DNA of 45,090 bases from Desulfurococcales archaeon (GCA_015520735.1 WAPN01000036.1:1-45090), one strand, 5' to 3'; shown: positions 9,462 through 17,353, numbered from the stretch's first letter. Notes: generated from the sequence alone by a model not told the origin. Translations and numbers: made by a program.

Positions 9462-11684
9462 CTAGATCCTTGGGAGAACAGGGAGGCCCATCACGTACAT
9501 TGCGTCACCAAGTATTTTCGCGGCACAGTAGATGAGTACGAGTCTGAATTTCTTTCTGTTCACGTCCTTCTCTTTTATAACGGGGATTTTCTCGTAGAAG
9601 AGATTAAGGGTTGATGATAGCTCGTAGGCGTATTCCGCCACCTTGTTGGGCTTCATCTCCTCATAGGCGGTTACCAGTACGTCTTTATAGCTCATGAGCT
9701 TCTCAACGATCTCTTCCTCCTCCCTAGCCAGATCAACGGCGTCGAAGTTGATTTCATCATAATCCCTTGTTACCTCTTCTCTTACATCGTCTGGCTCATC
9801 GATTTCTTTGCCGTATGCTTTCCTGAGTATACTTAGGAGTCTTGCATAGGTGTATTGTATCCACGATCCTTCCGTGTGCTCAGCCAGTTTCTTGGGATCG
9901 AATGTTAGTACTTTGAGGGGCTCTATGCTTAATAATAGGTACCTAGTGTTTGCTACGGCTAGTTTCTCGGCCCTGTCTAAGGCACTCTCGGCCTCCTCAA
10001 CTCCGAGTTTCTTGCGTGATTCCATGTATTGGTCTAGCATGAGCTTACGGTATCTCTCAATAAGCTCGTCTAGGCTGATGTATCTCCCGTATCTTCCACG
10101 CATCCTGTAGCCTTTAAGGTGTACCATTTCGTAGGCGAGGTGTATAGTGTTGTCGGCATAGTCCTCGTATCCGAGTAGGTAAAGGATGCTCCTAACTTGT
10201 TTCTGCTCGAGGTTCTGCTCGGTCGCGATCACATTGTATACTTTCTTCGCCCTTGTCACCCTGTACTTATATATGGTATAGGCTATGTCTCTTGAGACAT
10301 AGAGTGTTGTCCCATCACTCCTCCTCAGCACCACGCGCTCGGGCTTCTCTGCCCCGAATATACTATGGATATACTCGTCTTCCTCGTAGGCTTTCCCTAG
10401 ATCAACTATTACTGCCTGTCCCTCGCTACCACCATACCTTGTCTTTAGGGACGCTTCAATGATCTCCCTGGTCAACCTCTTGATCTCTGGGTCACTCTCC
10501 CAGTCATAGGAATCGAAGACTATGCCTATCCTTCTAAGTGTTGACTCGAAACCTCTCAGTACAAGGTCTATTGCTTCCCTGAAGAGACTTGTTATCCTCG
10601 GGTCTTCTTCCTCGTATAGCTTCATGAGCTCAGATACTTTCTCCTCGAATACCTCCGGTTCATCAATCGATTGGTATAAGACATCGTAGAGCCTTGGAAA
10701 AACTGTTCTGAGGTCTTCGGCGCACTCGTACAGCTCAGCTAGTTTATCTCTAACCTCACTGTACCTTGACAGAAGAGACTCTGCTTTTCTACGTACCTCG
10801 GAAGGCCTCTTTCCCTCCTGCTTCTTCAAAGCAGAAACTATCATTTCTAGGACTGCTCCTAGGTCGTGTTTTAGGCTTAGCTGGGACTTCGCTATCCTCG
10901 AAACAGCCAGTAGGTATCCGTCGCCGCGCTTCTCAGTTGCTTCCTCCTTGAGGTGCTGGATAAGGATTTTTATCTTGCCCGCTATTTTTTCTTGTTCGCG
11001 GTGCAGGGTCTTTATCGAGACTAAGATGTTTGTGAGTGCATAGATCGCCCCGATCCAGTGGTCGGGCTTGATTTCCGGGGGAGGCTCTATCCCTTTCCCC
11101 TTGACCTTCATGTATCCGTAAACCATCACGGCTACTTGTCTACCCATATCGTCAACATAGAAGTGCTCGCGGACGCTGAAACCTAGTCTGCGCAGTATTC
11201 TCGCGAAGGTATTGCCTATAACGGCGTTCCTGCCACTTCCAATATGGAGAGGGTGAATGGGGTTTGCGCTCGTGTGTTCTACGAGTACCTTTTCTCCCCG
11301 TCCATAATACCTTATCTCGTCGAGTAGGGCTTCATCTATTATTTTCTTGAAGATTATCCTGGAGAGCTTTTTATAATCTATGTAGAAGTTGAGGTAACCA
11401 TTAGAATACTCTATCCTATGTATGAAGCATTCCTTGGCTCTGCTGGAACCCATTATTTCATCGGCTATCCTGGACAGGAGCCTATCCCATTCTTGGCGGG
11501 GGGCCTTAACCATATGGAGGACTACGTGGAGCGCTACACCATAGTCCCCGTATTTTGGGTCAGGTGTTCTCGCTAACTTGAGCCTGCGTTTAGCTACAAG
11601 GTCTTCGACAATCTTCTCGTCGAGACCCGTGGCCTTAGGGATTGTCTCGATAAGCGAGCGTATCAGGCATTCCTTTATCTCCAC
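9462..11684 (-). CDS. argS: Arginyl-tRNA synthetase
   Basis: Class I aminoacyl-tRNA synthetase that attaches arginine to tRNA-Arg. An N-terminal Add-1-like domain (about 1-120) is followed by the Rossmann catalytic core with VEHTSANPIHPLHIGSGRN. This is the HIGH motif in the form HIGS, residues 147-150. FYVDDMGRQVAVMVYGY follows. The KMSKS equivalent is RMRGRYGRYISLDEL, without the canonical Lys-Met-Ser. The upstream lysine in EKVLVEH (K132) fits the known ArgRS group that lacks KMSK. The C-terminus (WIQYTYARLLSILRKA onward) is the DALR anticodon-binding domain. At 740 residues it is longer than usual because of a charged helical insertion around 205-370. GTG 11684 is preceded by GGGGGGAAG. 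Confidence 0.93.
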   Translation of the reverse strand: MEIKECLIRSLIETIPKATGLDEKIVEDLVAKRRLKLARTPDPKYGDYGVALHVVLHMVKAPRQEWDRLLSRIADEIMGSSRAKECFIHRIEYSNGYLNFYIDYKKLSRIIFKKIIDEALLDEIRYYGRGEKVLVEHTSANPIHPLHIGSGRNAVIGNTFARILRRLGFSVREHFYVDDMGRQVAVMVYGYMKVKGKGIEPPPEIKPDHWIGAIYALTNILVSIKTLHREQEKIAGKIKILIQHLKEEATEKRGDGYLLAVSRIAKSQLSLKHDLGAVLEMIVSALKKQEGKRPSEVRRKAESLLSRYSEVRDKLAELYECAEDLRTVFPRLYDVLYQSIDEPEVFEEKVSELMKLYEEEDPRITSLFREAIDLVLRGFESTLRRIGIVFDSYDWESDPEIKRLTREIIEASLKTRYGGSEGQAVIVDLGKAYEEDEYIHSIFGAEKPERVVLRRSDGTTLYVSRDIAYTIYKYRVTRAKKVYNVIATEQNLEQKQVRSILYLLGYEDYADNTIHLAYEMVHLKGYRMRGRYGRYISLDELIERYRKLMLDQYMESRKKLGVEEAESALDRAEKLAVANTRYLLLSIEPLKVLTFDPKKLAEHTEGSWIQYTYARLLSILRKAYGKEIDEPDDVREEVTRDYDEINFDAVDLAREEEEIVEKLMSYKDVLVTAYEEMKPNKVAEYAYELSSTLNLFYEKIPVIKEKDVNRKKFRLVLIYCAAKILGDAMYVMGLPVLPRI

Positions 11685-11696
11685 TAGTACTTCCCC

Positions 11697-11710
11697 CCAT
11701 TGATCAATGG
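11697..11710. promoter_or_regulatory. Perfect 14-bp palindrome in the argS promoter region
   Basis: CCATTGATCAATGG is a perfect inverted repeat 12 bp upstream of the argS GTG. On the minus strand an AT-rich block (TAAATTAATTTAATC, about 11718-11732) lies upstream and could be the TATA element, which would place the palindrome near the transcription start. The position is typical of an archaeal repressor operator, but no regulator is assigned. Confidence 0.4.
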
Positions 11711-11825
11711 TTAATGGGATTAAATTAATTTAGAAAACACTAACTTATTAGTTCTTGTGTAACCCGGTAATCACCTTGTTTTTACCGTAGGACATATAGT
11801 GTTTACCCCCGGATAGGTGTTAGTC

Positions 11826-13301
11826 TTGCCTGATTATAGGATCTATGAGCACCCGATCCTGGATTTCAGGCGCGGCCGACGTGTCAAGTTCTACTATAGG
11901 GACAAGGTCATAGAAGCCTATGAGGGGGAGAGCATCTTAGCAGCCCTCTACGCTGTGGGCTACAGGGTGTTCAATAGGAGCCCGAAACTAGGGCTCCCCA
12001 GGGGAGCCTACTGTATGATAGGCAAGTGTAGTAGCTGTCTATCAATAGTTGATGGTGTACCTAATACTAGGATATGTATTGAGCCCGTTAGGGAAGGAAT
12101 TCATGTTGAGCCTCAGGAGGGCTTAGCAGATATACGTATGGCTAGGAAGCAGGAGAACGTCGAGACGGTCAAGGTAGAGACAGATCTTCTGGTTGTGGGG
12201 GGAGGCCCCGCTGGGCTTAAAGCGGCTCTTGTGGCCGCTGAGCATGGGGCGGATGTCGTCCTGGTCAATGATCACTACGTGCTAGGAGGCCAGCTCGTCA
12301 AGCAGACACACAAGTTCTTTGGCTCGAGAGACTATTTCGGCGGGACAAGAGGGTTCAGGATAGCAGAGATACTCTCCAAGAAGATCAAAGAGTATAACAA
12401 CATACATGTCTACACTAATGGGTTCGCGTATGGGTACTTCAAAGACGGAGTAGTAGGGGTAGCAGTACACGGAGAGCATCCACTCAATCTCCTCGTCAAA
12501 GCCAAGACTATCATAGCTGCCCTCGGTGCCGCTGAGAAAGGATTGGATTTCGAGGGCAACTATCTACCCGGTGTAATGGGTGCTGGGGGTGCTCAGACCC
12601 TCATGAATCAATACGGTGTCCGGCCTGGAGACAGGGCAGTTGTGGTTGGTAGCGGTAATGTTGGCCTGATCATAGCGTATCAGTTGCTCCAAGCAGGCGT
12701 GAAAGTTGAGGCTCTAGCGGAGATACTGCCAAGGATAGGTGGCTGGTTCGTCCACGCCGCCAAGATCAGGAGACTAGGCGTCAAAATACTGACGAGGCAC
12801 AGCATAGTCAGAGCCGCCGGGTTGGAGAGGGTTGAGAAAGCAGTGCTCCAAGCATACGATGAGCATTTCCGCCCCATCCCGGGCACCGAGAAAGAGCTCG
12901 ATGTCGACCTGGTACTCATATCGATAGGCCTTCAGCCCGACACAAAGTTCTTCGCCCAGGCGGGAGCAGTTATGAAATGGGTTCCAGAAGCAGGCGGATT
13001 AGTGCCTATTAGGACATGGGGCCAGGAGACAAGTGTTGAGAACCTCTTCGTAGCAGGTGATGCTTCGGGCATAGAAGAGGCAACAACAGCGTTTATCGAG
13101 GGAGAAATCGCTGCTTTATCCGCACTACTAAAACTAGGCCTCGGGAGCAAGGAGGTCGAGGAGAGGCGTGGGAAACTCATAGATTTCCTCTGGAACGAGT
13201 ACAGGATGGCCCCGGTCGTAAGGAGGGCCAGGGAGGGGAAGCTCAAGGTGACTGTTTCAGAGGAGGAAATGAAAAAGATCAGGGTGGGTGAGTACCCGTG
13301 A
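11826..13301 (+). CDS. pdhA: Dye-linked L-proline dehydrogenase alpha subunit-like (FAD/2Fe-2S oxidoreductase)
   Basis: The flavoprotein subunit that passes electrons from the amino-acid-oxidising beta subunit to an electron carrier. Residues about 20-95 form a 2Fe-2S domain like that at the N-terminus of sarcosine oxidase alpha, with cysteines in C-x4-C-x2-C-x12-C spacing (YCMIGKCSSC ... RICIEPVREG). Two dinucleotide-binding motifs follow: LLVVGGGPAGLKAALVAAE and VVVGSGNVGLIIAYQLLQ. ENLFVAGDASGIEEATTA is the C-terminal FAD motif. TTG 11826 is chosen because AGGTG (11815-11819) stands six bases before it and itself contains the alternative GTG 11817. Size (491 residues, about 54 kDa) and gene order match the Thermococcus profundus pdhA-F-X-B complex. 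A related opine or sarcosine dehydrogenase cannot be excluded. Confidence 0.8.
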   Translation: MPDYRIYEHPILDFRRGRRVKFYYRDKVIEAYEGESILAALYAVGYRVFNRSPKLGLPRGAYCMIGKCSSCLSIVDGVPNTRICIEPVREGIHVEPQEGLADIRMARKQENVETVKVETDLLVVGGGPAGLKAALVAAEHGADVVLVNDHYVLGGQLVKQTHKFFGSRDYFGGTRGFRIAEILSKKIKEYNNIHVYTNGFAYGYFKDGVVGVAVHGEHPLNLLVKAKTIIAALGAAEKGLDFEGNYLPGVMGAGGAQTLMNQYGVRPGDRAVVVGSGNVGLIIAYQLLQAGVKVEALAEILPRIGGWFVHAAKIRRLGVKILTRHSIVRAAGLERVEKAVLQAYDEHFRPIPGTEKELDVDLVLISIGLQPDTKFFAQAGAVMKWVPEAGGLVPIRTWGQETSVENLFVAGDASGIEEATTAFIEGEIAALSALLKLGLGSKEVEERRGKLIDFLWNEYRMAPVVRRAREGKLKVTVSEEEMKKIRVGEYP

Positions 13302-13783
13302 GCTATAAGGAGAAAGGATATATTGAGCCTGAGGAACTCGAGAACCTAGGCCTTCTCCCACCGAGGGAGAGGCTCGAGAAAGGCCCCGTCGTCATAGCGG
13401 AGTGCCCTGAAGAGATACCCTGCAATATATGTGTACATGTATGCCCGTTTAAAGCGATAAAGATGGATAAGATCTACGAGATACCCAGGATAGACTGGGG
13501 CAAATGCATAGGGTGTGGAGTCTGCGTCCCCCAGTGCCCGGGCCAGGCATTGTTCGTTGTCGACCTCTCCAAGCCCAGCCAAGCACTAATAACACTACCA
13601 TACGAGTTCCTGCCGAGACCAGAGAAAGGTATGCGGGTGATTCTTCTCAATAGACGTGGAGAACATGTAGGAGAGGGCGTGATCGTTAAGGCATGGCAAC
13701 ATGACCGCACATGGGCTGTAACCGTTTCTGTCCCAAAGGATAAATGGTTGGAGGTGAGAGCTGTATGGATCCCCGAAAAATAA
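13298..13783 (+). CDS. pdhF: Proline dehydrogenase gamma subunit-like ferredoxin
   Basis: A 161-residue polyferredoxin predicted to carry two [4Fe-4S] clusters and link the flavin subunits electronically. The first cysteine set is CPEEIPCNICVHVCPF (C-x5-C-x2-C-x3-CP) and the second is CIGCGVCVPQCPG (C-x2-C-x2-C-x3-CP). The C-terminal 60 residues (about 103-161) look like a small beta-barrel (RVILLNRRGEHVGEG). The GTG start overlaps the pdhA stop as GTGA, indicating translational coupling. About 18 kDa, close to the 19-kDa gamma subunit known from Thermococcus. Its 3' end overlaps the next gene by 19 bp. Confidence 0.8.
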   Translation: MSYKEKGYIEPEELENLGLLPPRERLEKGPVVIAECPEEIPCNICVHVCPFKAIKMDKIYEIPRIDWGKCIGCGVCVPQCPGQALFVVDLSKPSQALITLPYEFLPRPEKGMRVILLNRRGEHVGEGVIVKAWQHDRTWAVTVSVPKDKWLEVRAVWIPEK

Positions 13784-14040
13784 TCATATGTAGATGCGAG
13801 GAAGTAACGCTCGCCGATGTCCTAGAAGCTATAGAGAAGGGATACACAGACCTCGAGAGCCTTAAGCGCTATCTAAGAATAGGTATGGGGCCCTGCCAGG
13901 GCACCCACTGTATACCCATAGTACTGAGGATACTCCGGAGAGCCACGGGCAAGAACCCGGAAGAACTAATGCTCCCAACATCTAGGCCCCCACTACACCC
14001 TGTGCAGGCCAAGTACTTCATGGGAGGCGATAAGGATTGA
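13765..14040 (+). CDS. pdhX: Proline dehydrogenase delta subunit-like BFD-type [2Fe-2S] protein
   Basis: A 91-residue protein of the BFD-like/NADH-dependent Fer2_BFD family. The cluster ligands are CRC near residues 9-11 and C-x4-C in GPCQGTHC, separated by a helix-loop-helix (TLADVLEAIEKGYTDLESLK). It is expected to sit in the alpha-beta complex as an extra electron-transfer centre. ATG 13765 is chosen over ATG 13744 because a near-perfect Shine-Dalgarno GGAGGTGA (13750-13757) lies seven bases upstream. The gene starts inside the end of pdhF and ends overlapping the start of pdhB as TTGA. Confidence 0.8.
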   Translation: MDPRKIIICRCEEVTLADVLEAIEKGYTDLESLKRYLRIGMGPCQGTHCIPIVLRILRRATGKNPEELMLPTSRPPLHPVQAKYFMGGDKD

Positions 14041-15170
14041 GATACGATGTGGTCGTGATCGGGGCCGGGATAAACGGGGTGTACACTACACTCGAGCTCC
14101 TCGACCGTGGCATTAAGAAAATAGCAATTATAGAGGAAAACTACCCGGGAAGCGGAGGCACGTTCAGGTGCGCGACTGGTATAAGGGCTAGCTTCACGAG
14201 CAGAGAACACGTAGTATTGATGAAGAGGAGTATAGAGAAGTGGAAGGAATTATCCAAAAGGTTCAGCTTCCCCTTTATACAGGGCGGGTATGTCTGGTTG
14301 TTATCGCGTGAAGAACATCTTAGGAACTTCAAGGAATATGTTCGCTTCCACCATAGCCTAGGCGTCCCGACACGCATAGTCGAGCCCGACAAGATAAAGG
14401 AGCTCGTCCCAACCATAAAGACCGACGGCCTCGTCGCCGGGGTACATGATCCAATTGCTGGAAAATCAAACCCGTTCACTGCGCTCCTAAACGTTCTAGA
14501 ATACCTAAAAAAGAGCGGCGTAGAGGTGAGGTATCCGGAGAAAGCCGAGAAGATAATCGTGGAGAATAGAGAAGCCAAGAGTGTATTGACTGAGAAGGAG
14601 AGAATTGATGCAGAAACAATACTAGTGGCCGCCGGGTACGGCAGTAGAGGTATACTCAGTACATGCGGAGTTGATGCCCCAATAAACAATCTGCCCAAAC
14701 ACGCGATGATAACGGAAAAATACAGGGAGGTCTTCAAGCCCCTCCTCGTCGACTGGGAGACGGCATCCTACATGGTGCAAACAGTATCGGGAGGCTTCCT
14801 CATCGGCGCTGAGCTCGAAGAAGAATATAACAAACCCCCGATGAACAGGATAGAGTTCTTATATACAGCCGTGAGGATATGGAGCAAGTACTTCGACTGG
14901 TTCCCATCAACACACATCATAAGATACTGGACAGGCTACTATGTCATGACGCCTGACCACCACCCCATACTCGGCCCGGTAAAAGATGTGGAAGGCCTCT
15001 ACGTCTCAACAGGATTTAGCGGCCACGGGTTTATGATAGCCCCAGCGGCCTCCGAGGCAATCGCCGAATGGATAGTCAGGGGCAAGCCAGGAATAAGAGA
15101 GGCCGAAAACCTCACCATAGACAGGTTCAAGGAAGGAAAGCTCATCCACGAGATCGCTGTGTTCGGATAA
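14037..15170 (+). CDS. pdhB: Proline dehydrogenase beta subunit-like FAD-dependent amino acid oxidoreductase
   Basis: The likely catalytic subunit, of the DAO/sarcosine oxidase beta family. The N-terminal VVVIGAGINGVYTTLELLDRG is the FAD-binding motif and GFSGHGFMIAPAASEAIAEWI near the C-terminus is the family's second FAD contact. The middle part is the substrate domain (about residues 90-300). The length of 377 residues (about 42 kDa) fits the 43-kDa beta subunit that oxidises L-proline to pyrroline-5-carboxylate in Thermococcus. The TTG start overlaps the pdhX TGA, so all four genes are coupled. The 3' end overlaps the convergent reductase gene by 29 bp. Substrate is inferred from gene order and size, not from active-site residues. 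Confidence 0.8.
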   Translation: MRYDVVVIGAGINGVYTTLELLDRGIKKIAIIEENYPGSGGTFRCATGIRASFTSREHVVLMKRSIEKWKELSKRFSFPFIQGGYVWLLSREEHLRNFKEYVRFHHSLGVPTRIVEPDKIKELVPTIKTDGLVAGVHDPIAGKSNPFTALLNVLEYLKKSGVEVRYPEKAEKIIVENREAKSVLTEKERIDAETILVAAGYGSRGILSTCGVDAPINNLPKHAMITEKYREVFKPLLVDWETASYMVQTVSGGFLIGAELEEEYNKPPMNRIEFLYTAVRIWSKYFDWFPSTHIIRYWTGYYVMTPDHHPILGPVKDVEGLYVSTGFSGHGFMIAPAASEAIAEWIVRGKPGIREAENLTIDRFKEGKLIHEIAVFG

Positions 15171-16263
15171 ACAGAGAACGTAATAGGATATACAGGAGCG
15201 CAGGTAAACGGGGTAGGGCTCTCCAAACAATTTTTTCATGAAGATCAAATAGGCCCGGCTCAAATTCCCCCTGAAAAACAGAGAACAAGTCCGCTATCAC
15301 CCAGTACTTATATTTGAACAGCCTTGTTAGAAACCATGACTGTTGAAACCTTTTCCTAAGATGTTCAACGCTCTGGTCATAGATCCTAGGATCACCTTTC
15401 ACGATAGCCCTAGTCAGCGCTGGCACTAACTCCTTTATACCGTAAAGACCTCCCCCAGTAACCGGTTTGGAGGCTGGAAGACTGTCGCCTATGAAAAATA
15501 TTCTCCCTTCTATGTTGTACGGTCTGTGTGGTAGATCCCTTATTATTGGGCCGCCGAAAACACGTTCTCTCGATACGGGTCGTAAACCGGCCTTTCTGAG
15601 CACCTTATCAAATATTCTGTTTGGGTCAGAATGAATCCTGCAGTCAGCATATCCAACCAGTACAGTTTTATCTCCGTCTATAGGGACAATCCACTGATAG
15701 AAACAGGGTGTATCAGGATCGAAGAAGACGTGGAAATTATTACCAAACTGTTTATCAACTCTAACTATTCTTTGTAGACCCGTAATTGTCTCCGGCATCC
15801 ATCCACAGTATTTCTTCCTGAAGAGACTATAAGCACCATCGGCCGCTATTACAAGGCCTTCATACTCCTTTCCACCGGCAACCAAGGCCCCGAGACGGGT
15901 GGGGAGGGCATGTTCTCCCAATCTTATCTCGACTCCCATGTCTAGTAGTTTATCACATAGTTTTTGCTCGAGATAGGGGCGAGCAAGCCTATATGCTATT
16001 GGTTTCTTAGAGTACACCGTGTATTTCCTTGTGGGCGTATGGAAGGTTACAGAATAGTATTCCTTCTCTATCACCTTCTCCCCGAGTATTTCTTTGTAGA
16101 ACTCGGCAGTTTCTATACCAACTATGCTTGTGCAGTGAGGGGGAACACCGGGTTTTCTCCTATGATCGAAAACAGTTATACTATTAGAAGGGGCTTCTCT
16201 GCTTAGGAAAAAACTCGTGGTAAGTCCTGCGGGGCCAGCTCCGACGATATATATTCTGTCCAA
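15142..16263 (-). CDS. Geranylgeranyl-reductase-like FAD-dependent oxidoreductase
   Basis: A p-hydroxybenzoate-hydroxylase-fold flavoprotein of the geranylgeranyl reductase family. In archaea members saturate the isoprenoid chains of membrane lipids. IVGAGPAGLTTSFFLS at residues 5-20 binds FAD; VIAADGAYS is the middle strand motif; IFFIGDSLPASKPVTGGGLYGI matches the family's GD-A-x(n)-P-tGGG region. The C-terminus is helical and basic (LLRSLFIRTQRSRG). The start is TTG 16263, four bases after the speD stop, so the two are co-transcribed. No lipid or polyamine gene other than speD is nearby, and this paralogue could act on quinones or another isoprenoid. Confidence 0.75.
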   Translation of the reverse strand: MDRIYIVGAGPAGLTTSFFLSREAPSNSITVFDHRRKPGVPPHCTSIVGIETAEFYKEILGEKVIEKEYYSVTFHTPTRKYTVYSKKPIAYRLARPYLEQKLCDKLLDMGVEIRLGEHALPTRLGALVAGGKEYEGLVIAADGAYSLFRKKYCGWMPETITGLQRIVRVDKQFGNNFHVFFDPDTPCFYQWIVPIDGDKTVLVGYADCRIHSDPNRIFDKVLRKAGLRPVSRERVFGGPIIRDLPHRPYNIEGRIFFIGDSLPASKPVTGGGLYGIKELVPALTRAIVKGDPRIYDQSVEHLRKRFQQSWFLTRLFKYKYWVIADLFSVFQGEFEPGLFDLHEKIVWRALPRLPALLYILLRSLFIRTQRSRG

Positions 16264-16267
16264 ACCA

Positions 16268-16672
16268 CTATTCCCGATAGCTTCGATCAGTATATTTCAT
16301 AGTGTATTTTTTAGCCTCAAACCTTCTGGCTATATGTTTGAAAGCAGCTATGGGGTCTCCCCCGGAACCGCAGGTGTAAACATCAACGGTTGCAAAACCG
16401 TACTCAGGCCACGTATGGATAGAGATATGGCTCTCCAAGACTATCCCAACAGCGCTAACTCCCGGGCTTATCTTCCATGACCTCACATCAAGTAGTGTGA
16501 AACCCCCTACCTCAGCAGCCTCTCTGATTATCTCTTCAATCATTTTCTCGTCGCTGAGGATCGCCTGGTTGCAGCCATAGAGCTCGCCGTAAACATGCCT
16601 CCCCACGACAGGAGTTTCTCCCCCCTTCTCCCTAACCATATAGATAACCCCCGTCATCCCAGACACCCCCAT
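16268..16672 (-). CDS. speD: Pyruvoyl-dependent decarboxylase, AdoMet decarboxylase (SpeD) family
   Basis: A self-processing decarboxylase of polyamine synthesis. The proenzyme cleavage motif VLESHISIHTWPE puts cleavage between E80 and S81, with S81 becoming the pyruvoyl group. H86 and C101 (VYTCGSG) have the same spacing as the conserved His and Cys of prokaryotic AdoMet decarboxylase. In Crenarchaeota this family also includes an arginine decarboxylase that arose from SpeD, and the present motif does not decide between the two activities. At 134 residues it has an N-terminal extension; ATG codons at 16672, 16657 and 16639 are all possible, and 16672 suits a leaderless transcript from the promoter described next. 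Confidence 0.9.
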   Translation of the reverse strand: MGVSGMTGVIYMVREKGGETPVVGRHVYGELYGCNQAILSDEKMIEEIIREAAEVGGFTLLDVRSWKISPGVSAVGIVLESHISIHTWPEYGFATVDVYTCGSGGDPIAAFKHIARRFEAKKYTMKYTDRSYRE

Positions 16673-16681
16673 TCAATGTTT

Positions 16682-16708
16682 TCTCCCCCGGGGGGAAATA
16701 AAAAGATA
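16682..16708 (-). promoter_or_regulatory. speD promoter with GC palindrome between TATA box and start
   Basis: On the minus strand TATCTTTTTATTT (16708-16696) is centred about 30 bp before the speD ATG, right for a leaderless transcript. It is followed directly by CCCCCCGGGGG (16695-16685), a perfect 10-bp palindrome plus one base. A protein bound there would block RNA polymerase, so this is a plausible operator. Confidence 0.5.
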
Positions 16709-16760
16709 CCCCCCACCCCTCCGACGAGAGGTCTCATTATATCTCAAGAAGAGATTATAT

Positions 16761-16791
16761 ATGCCTTTAAATCTTTCCCCCGGGGGGTAAT
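16761..16791 (+). promoter_or_regulatory. Mirror-image TATA plus CCCCCGGGGGG element facing a gene-free stretch
   Basis: On the plus strand ATGCCTTTAAATC (16761-16773) is followed by CCCCCGGGGGG (16777-16787) and TAATA. This repeats the TATA-then-palindrome arrangement of the speD promoter in the opposite direction. The shared element is CCCCCGGGGGG[A/T]AATA in both. The predicted start near 16795 would transcribe the region before 17141, where no protein gene is seen. Confidence 0.4.
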
Positions 16792-16799
16792 ACCGGGAA

Positions 16800-17140
16800 T
16801 TATCTGCAACTTCTGAGCCCTAGTTCCTCATAATCCTTCTCTAGACGCTAAGATACGTTTTTCCTTAACACTTCCGGTTCTCATTCAGATCTTCAGATGC
16901 TCTCTCATGCCTAGTATATGCTTGTAGATACGGTGCTGAGATCCATCATATTGAAACACAGAGTATTAGCTAAGGCTTAGCAAGTATGAAACGACAAATT
17001 CTTCTACCTGCTACAGGAGTACCTTGTGCCCAGACTCATGATTTGTGCAAATACGTAATTTCATCGATATTATTATATTATATCTTCTGGTAAGAAATTA
17101 TTTTAACACAGTCACAACCAGGATTCATATAGGTGCTAAG
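16800..17140 (+). other. Gene-free stretch, possible untranslated transcript or long leader
   Basis: No convincing reading frame occurs here. The stretch lies between the outward-facing speD-type promoter and the small gene at 17141. It contains a 13-base palindrome GCTAAGGCTTAGC (16969-16981) with partly matching flanks, and an AT-rich block TATTATTATATTATATC (about 17069-17085) that may be the TATA region for the 17141 gene. No tRNA, C/D box pair or riboswitch was recognised. Confidence 0.3.
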
Positions 17141-17353
17141 ATGACTTCAAAGAACGGCTGTGAGGATCTTGTTCCTGTGCTTGAGGAAGCAATAGATCTC
17201 ATAGACAAGATCGAAAGTCACCTAGGCAGGATCAAGCCCGGAGACAAGATAAGCCCTGGAGAACTATTTCTTATAGCGTCCACTCTCATGAATCTCCGTG
17301 AGAAAGTCGTTGAGGCGCGTATGAGAGCTTTTGAATACTGTACTTGTAAGTGA
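17141..17353 (+). CDS. Small hypothetical helical protein, 70 residues
   Basis: A small, probably all-helical protein (LVPVLEEAIDLIDKIESHL, then SPGELFLIASTLMNLREKVVEARMRAF), compatible with a helical hairpin or dimer. Cysteines lie near the N-terminus (C7) and in the terminal EYCTCK. No family was recognised. ATG 17141 is chosen because AGGTG stands six bases upstream and the frame before it is uncharacteristic hydrophobic sequence. An AT-rich TATA candidate lies about 60 bp upstream. Its last 68 bp overlap the convergent beta-helix-like gene. Confidence 0.6.
   Translation: MTSKNGCEDLVPVLEEAIDLIDKIESHLGRIKPGDKISPGELFLIASTLMNLREKVVEARMRAFEYCTCK

Noticed and set aside
14141-14737. 198-residue antisense frame inside pdhB
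   Set aside because: Shadow of the well-supported FAD oxidoreductase; Ser-rich translation without family features.
16595-16816. Plus-strand 73-residue frame over the speD start and promoter
   Set aside because: Proline-rich translation arises from the G/C palindromes and the antisense of speD.
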